Counted from the first letter of the stretch, positions 17,122 to 26,436 are shown. The stretch is DNA of 64,000 bases from Micromonospora sp. WMMD882 (GCF_027497255.1 NZ_CP114903.1:5704001-5768000); one strand, 5' to 3'. The notes: generated by a model not told the origin, from the sequence alone. A program made the numbers and translations.

Positions 17122-18150
17122 GTGGCTGGCTCCGGCACGCGGATCCGGGCGGCGGTGGTCGGCACCGGCCTGATCGGTGGGTCGGTCCTGCTCGGGTTGC
17201 GCCGGGCCGGTCTCGACGTGACCGGCTGGGACCCGGATCCGGCCACCCGCCTGGCGGCCCGTCGTTCCGGGGTGACCTGCCCGGACGCGTTGGCCGAGGC
17301 GGTCGCCGACCGGGACGTGGTCTTCCTCTGCGGCCCGTTGCCGACGCTGCCGGAGACCCTGCTGACCGTCGCCGCGGCGACCGGCGCGGGGTGCGTCCTC
17401 ACCGACGTGGGCAGCACGAAGGCGGAGCTGGCGGCGTTCGCCGCCGCGTACGGGCTGACCGGTCGGTTCGTGCCCGGGCATCCGATGGCCGGCGCGGACC
17501 GGGCCGGGATCGGCGCGGCCGAGCCGGAGCTGTTCGACGGCGCGGCCTGGGTGCTCTGCCCTGCGGCGGGGCCCGGCCTGGCCGCGTTCCGGTGGCTGAC
17601 GACCTTGCTCGCGGCGACCTTCCGGGCCCGGGTGGTGCCGATGTCGGCCGACGACCACGACGGCGTGGTGGCGCTCTGCTCGCACGTGCCGCACCTGCTG
17701 GCCGGGGCGCTGGCCGGGGCGGCCGGGCGGGGCGCGACGCGCGACGCGGTGCTGGCGTTGGCCGCCGGAAGCTTCCGGGACGGCACCCGGGTGGCGGGGA
17801 CCCCGGCGGAGCGGACGGCGAACATGCTGCTCGGCAACCGGGAGCACGTGCTGCGGGAGCTCGCCGTGGTGCGGTCGTTCCTGGACGAGTTGACCGGCGC
17901 GCTCGCGGCGGCCGACGCCGGGGCGCTCACCGCCGCCTACCGGGACGCCCGCGCGACCCGGACCGCCCTGTCGGACCGCCCCTTCGTGGCGTCGCGGCGG
18001 GCTTTCCCGACCGCCGACGACCCGGGGGCGGAGCTGGATTTCCTGCTCGGCCTCGGGGCGGCCGGCGGGCACCTGAGCGGGTGCCGCGTCACCGGGTCGT
18101 CGGTCGAGTACACCGCGCACCGGCCGGCGGGGCCGGCGGACCGCGGTTAG
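17122..18150 (+). CDS. tyrA: Prephenate dehydrogenase TyrA
   Basis: 342 aa. N-terminal NAD(P)-binding Rossmann motif GTGLIGGS (14-21). DVGSTKAEL and FVPGHPMAGADRAGI are the conserved substrate-side motifs of TyrA. The helical C-terminal domain contains SADDHDGVVALCSHVPHLL. It oxidatively decarboxylates prephenate (or arogenate) in tyrosine synthesis; no ACT domain is visible. GTG start at 17122. It sits 78 bases after dapC in the same direction. Specificity for NAD versus NADP cannot be told here. Confidence 0.92.
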   Translation: MAGSGTRIRAAVVGTGLIGGSVLLGLRRAGLDVTGWDPDPATRLAARRSGVTCPDALAEAVADRDVVFLCGPLPTLPETLLTVAAATGAGCVLTDVGSTKAELAAFAAAYGLTGRFVPGHPMAGADRAGIGAAEPELFDGAAWVLCPAAGPGLAAFRWLTTLLAATFRARVVPMSADDHDGVVALCSHVPHLLAGALAGAAGRGATRDAVLALAAGSFRDGTRVAGTPAERTANMLLGNREHVLRELAVVRSFLDELTGALAAADAGALTAAYRDARATRTALSDRPFVASRRAFPTADDPGAELDFLLGLGAAGGHLSGCRVTGSSVEYTAHRPAGPADRG

Positions 18151-18159
18151 GGTGGGCGC

Positions 18160-18798
18160 ATGGTGGACGGACCGGTGGTGACGGTACGCGGCGAGGCCTA
18201 CCGGGAGGTGGCGCCCGAGCTGGCCCGCTTCGCGGTGACGGCGATGGCCCGGGACCGGGACCGGGAGGCGACCCTGACCCGGCTGGCCGAGCGGTCCGCC
18301 GCGATCCGGGTGCTGCTCGACGGCTACGGCCCGGCCGTGGACCGACGGGAGACCGGCGACCTGCGGGTCCGTCCCGAGTCGAAGCGTTCGGGTGAGCGGG
18401 TGGTGGCCTACCACGGCAGCGTCACCACCACGGTCACCGTCACCGACTTCACCGTCCTCGGTGAGCTGATGCTCCGCCTGGCCGACCAGGACCAGGTCGC
18501 GGTGGCCGGGCCGTGGTGGTCGCTGCGGCCCGACAGCCCCGTCCACCGGGAGGCACGTCAGGCGGCCATCGCCGAGGCCGTCCAGCGGGCCCGGGAGTAC
18601 GCCGAGGTGCTCGGCGCCCGGGTGACCGCTCTGCTGGAGCTCTCCGACACCGGGCTGGCCGCCCAGCCGATGACGTTCCGCGCCGCCGGTTTCGGCGGTG
18701 CGGAGGCGACCGCCGAGATCGACCTCGACCCGCAGCAGCAGACCGTGCAGGCCGCGGTCGAGGCCCGGTTCGCGATCAGCGAGCCGGTCCTGGGCTGA
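18160..18798 (+). CDS. SIMPL-domain (DUF541) protein
   Basis: 212 aa. It has the SIMPL/DUF541 layout: VTVRGEAYREVAPELARF at the start, YHGSVTTTVTVTDF in the middle, and repeated helix-strand units after. There is no signal peptide, so this form is cytoplasmic, unlike many periplasmic family members. Family proteins are linked to oxidative stress or kinase binding, but no biochemical role is set. ATG at 18160, nine bases after tyrA. The stop overlaps the next ATG as TGATG. Confidence 0.85.
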   Translation: MVDGPVVTVRGEAYREVAPELARFAVTAMARDRDREATLTRLAERSAAIRVLLDGYGPAVDRRETGDLRVRPESKRSGERVVAYHGSVTTTVTVTDFTVLGELMLRLADQDQVAVAGPWWSLRPDSPVHREARQAAIAEAVQRAREYAEVLGARVTALLELSDTGLAAQPMTFRAAGFGGAEATAEIDLDPQQQTVQAAVEARFAISEPVLG

Positions 18799-19547
18799 TG
18801 TCCGGCACGCCGGCCCCCGAGCCGGGTCCGGGGCGTCCCACCACGTCGGCGGGGCGTTCCACGACGTCGGCGGGGCGTTCCACGACGTCGGCGGGTCCGG
18901 TCCGGGAATGCGGCGTGGCGGAGCTGGTGGCGCGGGCCCGGGAGCTGGCCGCCGCCGGCCCCCGCCAACTGCTCGGCATCGCCGGGCCGCCCGGGGCCGG
19001 CAAGTCGACCCTCGCCGAGCGAGTCGTGGCCGAGGTCGGCCCGACCGCCCGGCTGGTGCCGATGGACGGCTTCCACCTGGCCCAGGCCGAGCTGGCCCGC
19101 CAGGGCCTGGCCGACCGCAAGGGCGCGGTCGACACCTTCGACGCGTACGGCTACGTGGCGCTGCTGCGCCGGCTGCACCGGGTCGAGCCGACCGCGGTCT
19201 ACGCGCCGGCCTTCCACCGGGACGTCGAGGAGCCGGTGGCCGGGTCGATCGCGGTGCCGCCGTGGGTGACCCTGGTGGTGACCGAGGGCAACTACCTCCT
19301 CCTGCCCGACGACCCGTGGGACGAGGTCCGCACCCTGCTGCACGACGCCTGGTTCCTCGACCTCGACGCCGGGACGCGGCTGCGCCGGCTCACCGCCCGG
19401 CACGAGGCGTACGGGCGGTCGTCGGCGGAGGCCCGGCGTTGGGCGTACGGCTCGGACGAGGTCAACGCGGCGGTGGTGGCCGGCACCGCCGCCCGCGCCG
19501 ACCTGGTGGTCCGGCTGACCGAGGAGCCGCTGCCCGGGTCGGGCTGA
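18798..19547 (+). CDS. P-loop nucleoside/nucleotide kinase-like protein
   Basis: 249 aa. The P-loop GPPGAGKS lies at about 63-70, followed by the MDGFHLAQ and DTFDAYGYV motifs typical of the PanK/uridine kinase/fructose-transport (FrcK-like) kinase family, and VTEGNYLLL at the substrate site. The acceptor sugar or nucleoside is not determinable. Start ATG 18798, overlapping the previous stop. Residues 15-33 are a three-copy TTSAGRS repeat encoded by 21-bp units, so the folded part probably begins near residue 38. Confidence 0.87.
   Translation: MSGTPAPEPGPGRPTTSAGRSTTSAGRSTTSAGPVRECGVAELVARARELAAAGPRQLLGIAGPPGAGKSTLAERVVAEVGPTARLVPMDGFHLAQAELARQGLADRKGAVDTFDAYGYVALLRRLHRVEPTAVYAPAFHRDVEEPVAGSIAVPPWVTLVVTEGNYLLLPDDPWDEVRTLLHDAWFLDLDAGTRLRRLTARHEAYGRSSAEARRWAYGSDEVNAAVVAGTAARADLVVRLTEEPLPGSG
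18843..18898 (+). repeat. 21-bp in-frame repeat, nearly three copies
   Basis: Units start at 18843, 18864 and 18885 (third incomplete) and encode TTSAGRS. They lie in the disordered N-terminus of the kinase-like protein. Seven codons per unit keeps the frame. Confidence 0.85.
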
Positions 19548-19602
19548 CCGTTCCCCGCCCGGGCCGGGCCCCATCCGATCCGCCCGGGTCGGCTGACCGT
19601 TC

Positions 19603-22266
19603 TCAGCCGACCCCCTGGCGGGGGAGGCGGACGCCCTGCCGCAGCAGACCGGCCACCCGGTCCCGTTCGGCCCGGAACTCGGGGGACTCCGGGTACCCGC
19701 CGTGGTTGCGGATCGGCGGGTCGGTGATCTCTCCGCCGGTGGGGTGCAGGCCCTCCGGGTCCTGGACGGCCAGTTCCCGTCGGGCGGCGCTGACCGGCCA
19801 GCCCAGCGGGTCGGTGTCGCGCCAGAAGTTCGTCCAGCAGGCGCGGCCGGAGCGGTCGGTGAGCGCGTCGGCCAGCGCCGGCAACCGCTCGGGCCCGAAG
19901 TACGCGGGGAACACCCGCCCGTACAGTCTGGCGAGCTGACAGCCGTACGAGAAGAACCAGACCCGTCGCCGCCAGCGGGCCGGAAGCTGGAAGATCATCG
20001 CCGCGCAGATGACCGTGCCCTGGCTGTGCCCGGAGAGGATGATCCCGGTGACCCGGCGCGGGTCGTCCTCGGGCAGGGCGAGCAGCCCGGCGGTGCGGGT
20101 CTGCAACTGGGGCACGGCCCGTTCGGCGTAGCTGGGCGGGGCGAGCGGATGGGCGGCCCGGGGCCAGAACGTGCCGATGTCCCACAGCACGCCGACCGAG
20201 CGGCGTACCGCGTCGTTGCGGTAGACCAGCAGGCCGAGCGCGGCGATCAGCACGGGCAGCCAGCCGAGCAGGGCGTCCCCGCTGTCGGCGGCCCCGGTGA
20301 CCAGCACGCCCCAGCCGCTGCCCGGCGCGGGCTGCGGCACGGCCTGGGAGAGCGCGGCGGCGCAGCCCAGCGCGGCGAGCACGGCGACGACCGCGCCGCA
20401 CCGGCCGGCGAGTCGGACGGCGTGTTCGCCGACGAGCCGGTGCAGCGCCCGGAAGGCGCTGACGTCGCGGCAGCGGCGCACGTCGTGGGCGGAGAGCCGA
20501 CGGCCGGGGGTGACCAGGCGCGCGTACTCCCGGTGGCGCAGGCCGGCGAAGATCACCCCGGCGCGGGCGGCGGTGGCCAGGACCACCAGCAGCACGACGG
20601 CGAAGACGAGCCCCGCCCAGCGCACCGGCCCCGGCGGGACCACGGTGACCCGGTCGCCGGAGTTGAGCCGGTTGCTGATCCAGTAGAGCACCCCGGCGGA
20701 GTAGGCCATGCCGAGCAGCCAGCCGACGCCCGCGATCAGGGCCGGCCCCCGGCCGCCCCAGGCCAGCGCGGCGTGCCGGTCCCGGGGCGGCACGTCGGGC
20801 GCCGGACGGGGCAGCACCAGCCCGACGGCGGCCAGCCCGAGCGCCGGGGCCACCAGCATCCACCGGTCCAGCCGGTCCGGGGGGTCGGGCAGGACGGGCG
20901 GCAGCCAGCCGGTGACCCAGGCCACCCCGGTGGCCAGGGCGAGCCCCGCCGCGACCGGGGCGGCCAACGCCCGCCGCCCGGAGCGGGACACCCCGCCGAT
21001 CGCGGTCAGCAGCAGGAGCTGCCCCACCGCCCACCAGGCGATGATCCAGTCGTACCCGGGCAGGGAGCGGTCGACGCCGCAGCCCGGCGTCGCCGGGCGG
21101 ACCGCGCACCCGACGGGCGGGCGCAGGTCGGCCAGGGGCACCCCGGCCGGCCCGTCGGGCAGCAGCAGGAGCACGACGGCGCCGGCCAGTCCGGCCAGGG
21201 TGCTGACCACGACCAGGAAGCTGTACGGGCCGAGCGGGGTGTGCCCGGCGCGCCGGGTCAGGTACGGTCGCCCGAGCGCCACCACGGCCACCGCCACCGG
21301 CAGCGCCAGCAGCGCCACGGTGGACCAGGCGAGCGCGGCGCGGGCGCCCCGCGGCGGGTCCATGGCGAGCACCGCGCCGAGCGGGACCGCCGCCGCGACC
21401 ACCGTCCCGCAGCACAGGTGCAGGACGGCGGCCCGCCGCAACTGGCCCTCGCCGCACCAGAAGGTGGGGTCCTGCAACGGGTTGGCCAACGGCACCCCGA
21501 CGGGTGGCCCGCTCGGTCCGGCCGGCATCTCCGCCTCGTACTGGTAGGTGCGCCAGCTCAGCAGGCCGACCAGCGCGATCAGCCCGAGCGGCAGCAGCAG
21601 CCCGACGGCGAGGGCGTGCGCGTCCTCGCCCCACCAGCCGTGTCCGAGGAACTCCCACGGGCCGGGCACCCGGCGCAGGCAGTCGGGGTCCACGCACTGC
21701 CAGCCGACCAGGTCGACGCCGATGCCGGTGGCGGCGAGGACCAGCGTGCCGGTCAGGCTCAGGCAGAACAGCCGGATCAGCCAGGCGGCGATGCCGGAGC
21801 GGCTGGCCCAGCGTTCCCGGTCCGGGTCGGCCGGGATGTCCGGCCGGGCGTGCAGGGCGACGTTGGCGAGGGTGAACGGCAGCAGCAGCGTCCACAGGGC
21901 CCGTTCGACGTCCCGCGCGGTCCGCGCGCCGGAGGTGAGCTGTCCCCAGCTGTACGCCTCGACGACGACCGGCTCGCCGCCGGTCGGCGCACCGGCGGTC
22001 GGTCCGCTGTCGGTCGGTCCGCTGTCGGTCGGTCCGCTGCCGGTGGGTTCGCTGTCGGTCGGCCCGTTGTCGGTGGGTCCGTTGTCGGCCGGCGGTCGAT
22101 CGGGGTGGGGCGGCGTCGGTTCCCGGTAGAAGCCGGTGACCTCGTCACCGGCGACGAGCCACGGCTGGGCGGCCGGTTCGCCTGGTTCCGGCTGCATGCC
22201 CAGCAGTTGGCCCGGCGGCGTGTTCGACACGCCGTGTACCCGCAGTTCGAGCACCCGACCAGCCAT
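19603..22266 (-). CDS. Large polytopic membrane protein with split alpha/beta-hydrolase motifs
   Basis: 887 aa. The N-terminus reads ELRVHGVSNTPPGQLLGM, which looks like the first strand and oxyanion region of an alpha/beta hydrolase. At about residues 120-660 there are about a dozen hydrophobic segments. The nucleophile elbow GHSQGTVICAAM appears only near residue 740. This suggests a hydrolase fold interrupted by a membrane domain, with both hydrolase parts on the same side. The substrate is unknown; lipid is a guess. ATG at 22266 with GGGAGG upstream. A six-copy 15-bp repeat encodes the GPTDS linker before the first membrane helix. Confidence 0.8.
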   Translation of the reverse strand: MAGRVLELRVHGVSNTPPGQLLGMQPEPGEPAAQPWLVAGDEVTGFYREPTPPHPDRPPADNGPTDNGPTDSEPTGSGPTDSGPTDSGPTAGAPTGGEPVVVEAYSWGQLTSGARTARDVERALWTLLLPFTLANVALHARPDIPADPDRERWASRSGIAAWLIRLFCLSLTGTLVLAATGIGVDLVGWQCVDPDCLRRVPGPWEFLGHGWWGEDAHALAVGLLLPLGLIALVGLLSWRTYQYEAEMPAGPSGPPVGVPLANPLQDPTFWCGEGQLRRAAVLHLCCGTVVAAAVPLGAVLAMDPPRGARAALAWSTVALLALPVAVAVVALGRPYLTRRAGHTPLGPYSFLVVVSTLAGLAGAVVLLLLPDGPAGVPLADLRPPVGCAVRPATPGCGVDRSLPGYDWIIAWWAVGQLLLLTAIGGVSRSGRRALAAPVAAGLALATGVAWVTGWLPPVLPDPPDRLDRWMLVAPALGLAAVGLVLPRPAPDVPPRDRHAALAWGGRGPALIAGVGWLLGMAYSAGVLYWISNRLNSGDRVTVVPPGPVRWAGLVFAVVLLVVLATAARAGVIFAGLRHREYARLVTPGRRLSAHDVRRCRDVSAFRALHRLVGEHAVRLAGRCGAVVAVLAALGCAAALSQAVPQPAPGSGWGVLVTGAADSGDALLGWLPVLIAALGLLVYRNDAVRRSVGVLWDIGTFWPRAAHPLAPPSYAERAVPQLQTRTAGLLALPEDDPRRVTGIILSGHSQGTVICAAMIFQLPARWRRRVWFFSYGCQLARLYGRVFPAYFGPERLPALADALTDRSGRACWTNFWRDTDPLGWPVSAARRELAVQDPEGLHPTGGEITDPPIRNHGGYPESPEFRAERDRVAGLLRQGVRLPRQGVG
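21995..22084 (-). repeat. 15-bp in-frame repeat, six copies, GPTDS linker
   Basis: Six contiguous 15-bp units, variants of TCGGTCGGTCCGCTG on the plus strand, encode five-residue GPTDS/GPTGS repeats between the N-terminal hydrolase-like strand and the first membrane helix. Confidence 0.85.
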
Positions 22267-22371
22267 CGCTGCCTCCCGGTGACCGTATCACTACCCAGAG
22301 TGCTCTCCTGGTGTGGGTGTCGGCCAGTCTTTTTCGACGGGTTTTCGCAGCTCAGCGAAGAAATTTTGGGA

Positions 22372-22920
22372 TCAGGCGAGGGAGCGGATCGGTCGCGCGG
22401 GGTTACCGACCGCCACCACGTTGGCCGGTAGGTCGCGGGTGACCACCGCGCCCGCGCCCACCACCGTGTTGTCGCCGACGGTGACCCCGGCGAGCACGAT
22501 CGCGCCACCGCCGAACCAGACGTTGTCGCCGATGGTGATCGGGGCGGCGGCCTCCCACTTGGCGCGGCGCGGCTCCGGCTCGACCGGGTGGGTGGGGGTG
22601 AGCAGTTGGACGTTCGGCCCGAACTGCGTGTCCGCGCCGACGGTGATCGGCGCGACGTCCAGGAAGACCGCGTTGAAGTTGACGAAGGCCCGCGGGCCGA
22701 GGGTGATCCGGCTGCCGTAGTCGCAGTGGAACGGTGGCCGGACCCAGGCGCCCTCGCCGACCTCGCCGAGCAGGTCGCGCAGGGCGGCCAGCCGCCCTTC
22801 GGGGTCGTCCGCGCGGCTGCCGTTGAACCGTTCCATCAGCACGGCGGCCCGGTCCAGCTCGGCCAGGATCTCCGGGTCCTCGGCCAGGTACAGCTCTCCG
22901 GCGAGCATGCGCTCTCTCAT
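22372..22920 (-). CDS. Sugar O-acetyltransferase, maltose/galactoside acetyltransferase-like
   Basis: 182 aa, the usual size. RERMLAGELYLAEDPE is the N-terminal Mac domain. The left-handed beta-helix follows (ITLGPRAFVNFNAVFLD, ITIGDNVWFGGGAIVLAG, VVGAGAVVTRDLPANVV). The catalytic His is in LTPTHPV. It acetylates a sugar hydroxyl using acetyl-CoA; the sugar is unknown. Start ATG 22920; GTG 22929, three codons upstream, is equally possible and neither has a clear SD. Divergent from the subtilase gene across a palindrome-bearing region. Confidence 0.88.
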   Translation of the reverse strand: MRERMLAGELYLAEDPEILAELDRAAVLMERFNGSRADDPEGRLAALRDLLGEVGEGAWVRPPFHCDYGSRITLGPRAFVNFNAVFLDVAPITVGADTQFGPNVQLLTPTHPVEPEPRRAKWEAAAPITIGDNVWFGGGAIVLAGVTVGDNTVVGAGAVVTRDLPANVVAVGNPARPIRSLA

Positions 22921-22996
22921 CGACGTCACCGGTCGAGCATGCCGGAGCGACGATCGGCAGACCAGAAAGGTTGCGGGCGTTTCCGATTTTTCCGGT

Positions 22997-23108
22997 CGTG
23001 TTCCTGACTTTTTCCGCAAGTCCGATGTGGAAGCGTGGAGGCGATCCATCGATGTGATCACATCGGTGCGACTGTTCTCCTGCGAGGAGGTCCTGTGTCA
23101 GGAACACG
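22997..23108 (+). promoter_or_regulatory. Long-range 12-bp inverted repeat whose right arm abuts the subtilase start codon
   Basis: CGTGTTCCTGAC (22997-23008) is the exact reverse complement of GTCAGGAACACG (23097-23108). The right arm starts at the last base of the GTG start codon (23095-23097). In mRNA this would be a 12-bp stem around an 88-base loop that contains the SD and a palindrome. Confidence 0.6.
23050..23065. promoter_or_regulatory. Perfect 16-bp palindrome, probable operator
   Basis: CGATGTGATCACATCG is perfectly self-complementary. It lies 30 bases before the subtilase start, in the divergent gap with the acetyltransferase gene. It looks like a repressor or activator site; the regulator is unknown. 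The gap is less G+C-rich than its surroundings. Confidence 0.6.
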
Positions 23109-26100
23109 GAGATCCATCGGCGTCGGGCTCGCGTTGGGCCTGCTGCTGGGCGGGCCCGCAGCGCTACCGGGCACGTCACCCGCGACCGCCATCGGCCCCG
23201 GCCCGACCACGACGCCCGCCATCGGTCCGGGGCCGACGTCCACCCCGGGCGGTGGCCGGCCGGTGACCGTCACGCTGCTCACCGGCGACCGGGTCACGGT
23301 GGCCGGCAAGGGCGTCACCGTCCGCCCCGGCCCCGGCCGGGACGGCATGACCTTCCTGACCCGGCGGTCGGCCGGTCAGCTCACCGTCATCCCCCGGGAC
23401 GCGGCGCCGCTGATCCGCAGCGGCCAGGTCGACCAGCGGCTGTTCGACGTCGCCGGGCTGGTCGCCGCCGGGTACGACGACGCGCGGCGGGACACCCTGC
23501 CGTTGCTGCTGCGCTACCGGGGCGGAGCGAAACGGTCCGGCCCCGCCGCCGCGGGCACCCGGGTCACCCGGGAGCTGCCCGCGATCGGCGGCGCGGCCGT
23601 CACCGCTGCCAAGGACCGGGCCGGGGCGGTCTGGACGACGCTCACCACCGGTACGTCCACCACGCGCGTCGGCACTGCGGAGGGTGTCGAGCGGATCTGG
23701 TTGGACGGCCGGCGTCGGGTGACGTTGGACCGCAGCGTGGCGCAGATCGGCGCGCCGGAGGCGCACCGGGCCGGCTGGACCGGCCGGGGCGTCCGGGTGG
23801 CGGTGCTCGACACCGGCGTGGACACCACCCACCCGGACCTGGCCGGACGGGTCGCGCAGAGCCGCAACTTCAGCGACGCCACCGACCCGGACGACACGGT
23901 CGGTCACGGCACCCACGTGGCGTCCACCATCGGCGGCAGCGGGGCCGGCGCCGACGGCCGCTACGCCGGGGTCGCGCCGGACGTGACCCTGTTCTCCGGC
24001 AAGGTCTGCGAGAGCGACTGGTGCACCGACTCGGCGATCCTGGCCGGCATGCAGTGGGCCGCCGTCGACCTGGACGCGACGGTGGTGAACGTCAGCCTCG
24101 GCGGGCCCGACGGGCCGGCGGTCGACCCGCTGGAGGAGGCGATCGAGAACCTGACCGCGCAGACCGGCGCGCTGTTCGTGGTGGCCGCCGGCAACGACGG
24201 GTCCGACGCCTCGGTCGGCTCCCCGGGCAGCGCGGACGCCGCGTTGACCGTCGGCGCGGTCGACCGGGACGACACCCTGGCCGACTTCTCCAGCCGGGGC
24301 CCCCGCCCGTACGACGGCGGGATCAAGCCCGACATCACCGCGCCCGGCGTCGGCATCGTGGCGGCCCGGGCCGCCGAGGGGCGGATCGGCCAACCGGTCG
24401 GGGAGCGGTACGTGAGCCTCTCCGGCACCTCGATGGCCACCCCGCACGTGGCCGGCGCGGTGGCCCTGCTGGCCCAGCAGCACCCGGACGCCAACGCCGG
24501 GCAGCTCAAGGCGCTGCTGATGGCCTCGGCCCGGCCGCACCCCGAGCAGACCGCCTACCAGCAGGGCGCCGGCCGGGTCGACTCGGCCGCGGCGGTCGGC
24601 CAGCAGGTCACCAGCGACCCGCCCAGCGTCTCGTTCGGCACGGCGCGGTGGCCGCACGACGACGACACCCCGGTGGACCGGCGGGTCGCGTACCGGAACG
24701 CGGACGACGCCCCGGTGACGCTGACGCTGACCCTGGAGGTCACCGGCCCCGACGGCCGACCCGCGCCGGCCGGCGTGTTCCGGCTCGCCGCCGGCCAGGT
24801 CACCGTGCCGGCCGGTGGCCGGGCGGAGGTGACGGTGACCGCCGACACCCGGGTGGCCGGGCCGGACGGCCACTACACCGGACGGCTGGTGGCCCGCGCC
24901 GGCACGTCGACGACGGTGACCCCGTTGGCGATCGACCGGGAGGTGGAGAGCTACGACCTGACCGTCGAGACCCTCGACCTGGCCGGGGCCCGCACCGACG
25001 ACCACTTCACCGACCTGTACGGCCTGGACGGTTTTCTGGCGCGCGGCGTCTACGGCGCCGACGGGCTGGCCACCGTGCGGCTGCCCAAGGGACGTTACGG
25101 GCTGGTCAGCGCGAGCCTGCCCCCGGACGGGGACGGGTTCACCCTGCTCGCCCAGCCGGAGCTGGTGGTCGACCGGGACCAGCGGGTCACCGCCGACGCC
25201 CGGCGGAGCGGGCCGGTCCGGATGACCGTGCCCGAGCCGTCCGCCGTGCCCGCGATGGCCGACGTGTCCGTCCAGTTCAACGGAACGGACGTGGGCTACG
25301 GATTCGGCTTCGGGGGTGCTGACTTCACCGGCGTCCGCACCGGCCCGATCGGTCGGAAGACCTCGGCGGACAGGTTCGCCGCCACGCTCTCCGGGCAGTG
25401 GGCGCACGGCGAGGCGGAAATCAGTCCGTACCTGTACGCGACGGCCGAGACCTTCGGTGGCGCGCTGCCGAACGGGTTCGTCAAGGACTACCGTCGACGC
25501 GACCTGGCCGCCGTCCACCAGCGGTTCCACGCCGGGACCGGCACGGAGGCCGACCGGGCGGTCTTCCCCGCGCCGGAGAACATCTGGTCGGCCTCGGCGA
25601 TCGGCGTGCCCACCAGTCTGCCCGGCGGTCGGGTCGAGTACGTCAACACCGCGCCCGGCCTCAAGTGGTGGTCGATCCTGGAGACCGGGGAACGCGACGC
25701 CGACGGCTGGCTGGAGATCCAGACGAGCCTGTTGTCCCCGGACACCGCCTACCAGGCCGGTCGGGTCTACCGGGACGAGTGGAACGCGCCGCCCTTCGGG
25801 CCGACGATGGGCCGGCCGGCCCTGGGCGTGGTCCGCTTCCAGGACTTCATCGTGGTGGACATCCCGACGCACAGCGACGCCCGGGGCCACTACGGGTACT
25901 CCGCCGCCAGCGCCGAACGCACCCGGCTCTACCGGGGCGACGACCTGGTCGGGGAGAGCCCCTACGCCGGGTACGGGGAGTTCGCCGTCGGCCCGGAGCC
26001 CGCCGACTACCGGGTGGAGCTGACCACCGAGCGGGACTTCACCGACCTGAGCACCGTGGTGACCGGTAGCTGGACGTTCCGCTCGGCGTACGCCGACGGG

Positions 26101-26436
26101 GACGAGCTGGTCGGGCATCCGTTGTCGGCGGTCCGGTTCACGCCCCGGCTGGACTCCTCCGGCGCGGCGCCGGCCGGGCGGGCCTTCACGATTCCGGTGA
26201 CCGTGCAGCGGCAGGCCGACACCCCGGCCGCCCCGGTCACCGCGCTCACCGTCGACGTGTCGTACGACGGCGGGAAGAGCTGGCAGCCGGCGAACCTGCG
26301 GCAGCAGGGCGACGGCTGGGTGGCGACGGTACGGCACCCGGCGAAGCCGGGCTGGGTGTCGCTGCGGGCCGCCGTCACCACCGGCGACGGTGGCGCCGCA
26401 GGCCACCAGGTCACCCAGGCGTACCGCCTGAAGTGA
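23095..26436 (+). CDS. Secreted S8-family (subtilisin-like) serine peptidase
   Basis: 1113 aa. A signal peptide is visible (TRRS, then a hydrophobic core, AxA-type site near 30-32). A propeptide of about 190 residues follows, then the catalytic domain with Asp239 (VAVLDTGVD), His271 (GHGTHVAS) and Ser446 (GTSMATPHVAGA). Long beta-rich C-terminal domains follow, similar to those of large actinobacterial extracellular subtilases. It should be a secreted protein-degrading enzyme. GTG start at 23095 with GAGGAGG (23084-23090). A 17-bp-stem terminator follows the stop. Confidence 0.93.
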   Translation: MSGTRRSIGVGLALGLLLGGPAALPGTSPATAIGPGPTTTPAIGPGPTSTPGGGRPVTVTLLTGDRVTVAGKGVTVRPGPGRDGMTFLTRRSAGQLTVIPRDAAPLIRSGQVDQRLFDVAGLVAAGYDDARRDTLPLLLRYRGGAKRSGPAAAGTRVTRELPAIGGAAVTAAKDRAGAVWTTLTTGTSTTRVGTAEGVERIWLDGRRRVTLDRSVAQIGAPEAHRAGWTGRGVRVAVLDTGVDTTHPDLAGRVAQSRNFSDATDPDDTVGHGTHVASTIGGSGAGADGRYAGVAPDVTLFSGKVCESDWCTDSAILAGMQWAAVDLDATVVNVSLGGPDGPAVDPLEEAIENLTAQTGALFVVAAGNDGSDASVGSPGSADAALTVGAVDRDDTLADFSSRGPRPYDGGIKPDITAPGVGIVAARAAEGRIGQPVGERYVSLSGTSMATPHVAGAVALLAQQHPDANAGQLKALLMASARPHPEQTAYQQGAGRVDSAAAVGQQVTSDPPSVSFGTARWPHDDDTPVDRRVAYRNADDAPVTLTLTLEVTGPDGRPAPAGVFRLAAGQVTVPAGGRAEVTVTADTRVAGPDGHYTGRLVARAGTSTTVTPLAIDREVESYDLTVETLDLAGARTDDHFTDLYGLDGFLARGVYGADGLATVRLPKGRYGLVSASLPPDGDGFTLLAQPELVVDRDQRVTADARRSGPVRMTVPEPSAVPAMADVSVQFNGTDVGYGFGFGGADFTGVRTGPIGRKTSADRFAATLSGQWAHGEAEISPYLYATAETFGGALPNGFVKDYRRRDLAAVHQRFHAGTGTEADRAVFPAPENIWSASAIGVPTSLPGGRVEYVNTAPGLKWWSILETGERDADGWLEIQTSLLSPDTAYQAGRVYRDEWNAPPFGPTMGRPALGVVRFQDFIVVDIPTHSDARGHYGYSAASAERTRLYRGDDLVGESPYAGYGEFAVGPEPADYRVELTTERDFTDLSTVVTGSWTFRSAYADGDELVGHPLSAVRFTPRLDSSGAAPAGRAFTIPVTVQRQADTPAAPVTALTVDVSYDGGKSWQPANLRQQGDGWVATVRHPAKPGWVSLRAAVTTGDGGAAGHQVTQAYRLK

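Noticed and set aside
23050..23065. Crp/Fnr-type binding site
   Set aside because: The half sites TGTGA and TCACA are adjacent without the 6-base spacer these regulators need; kept only as an unspecified operator.
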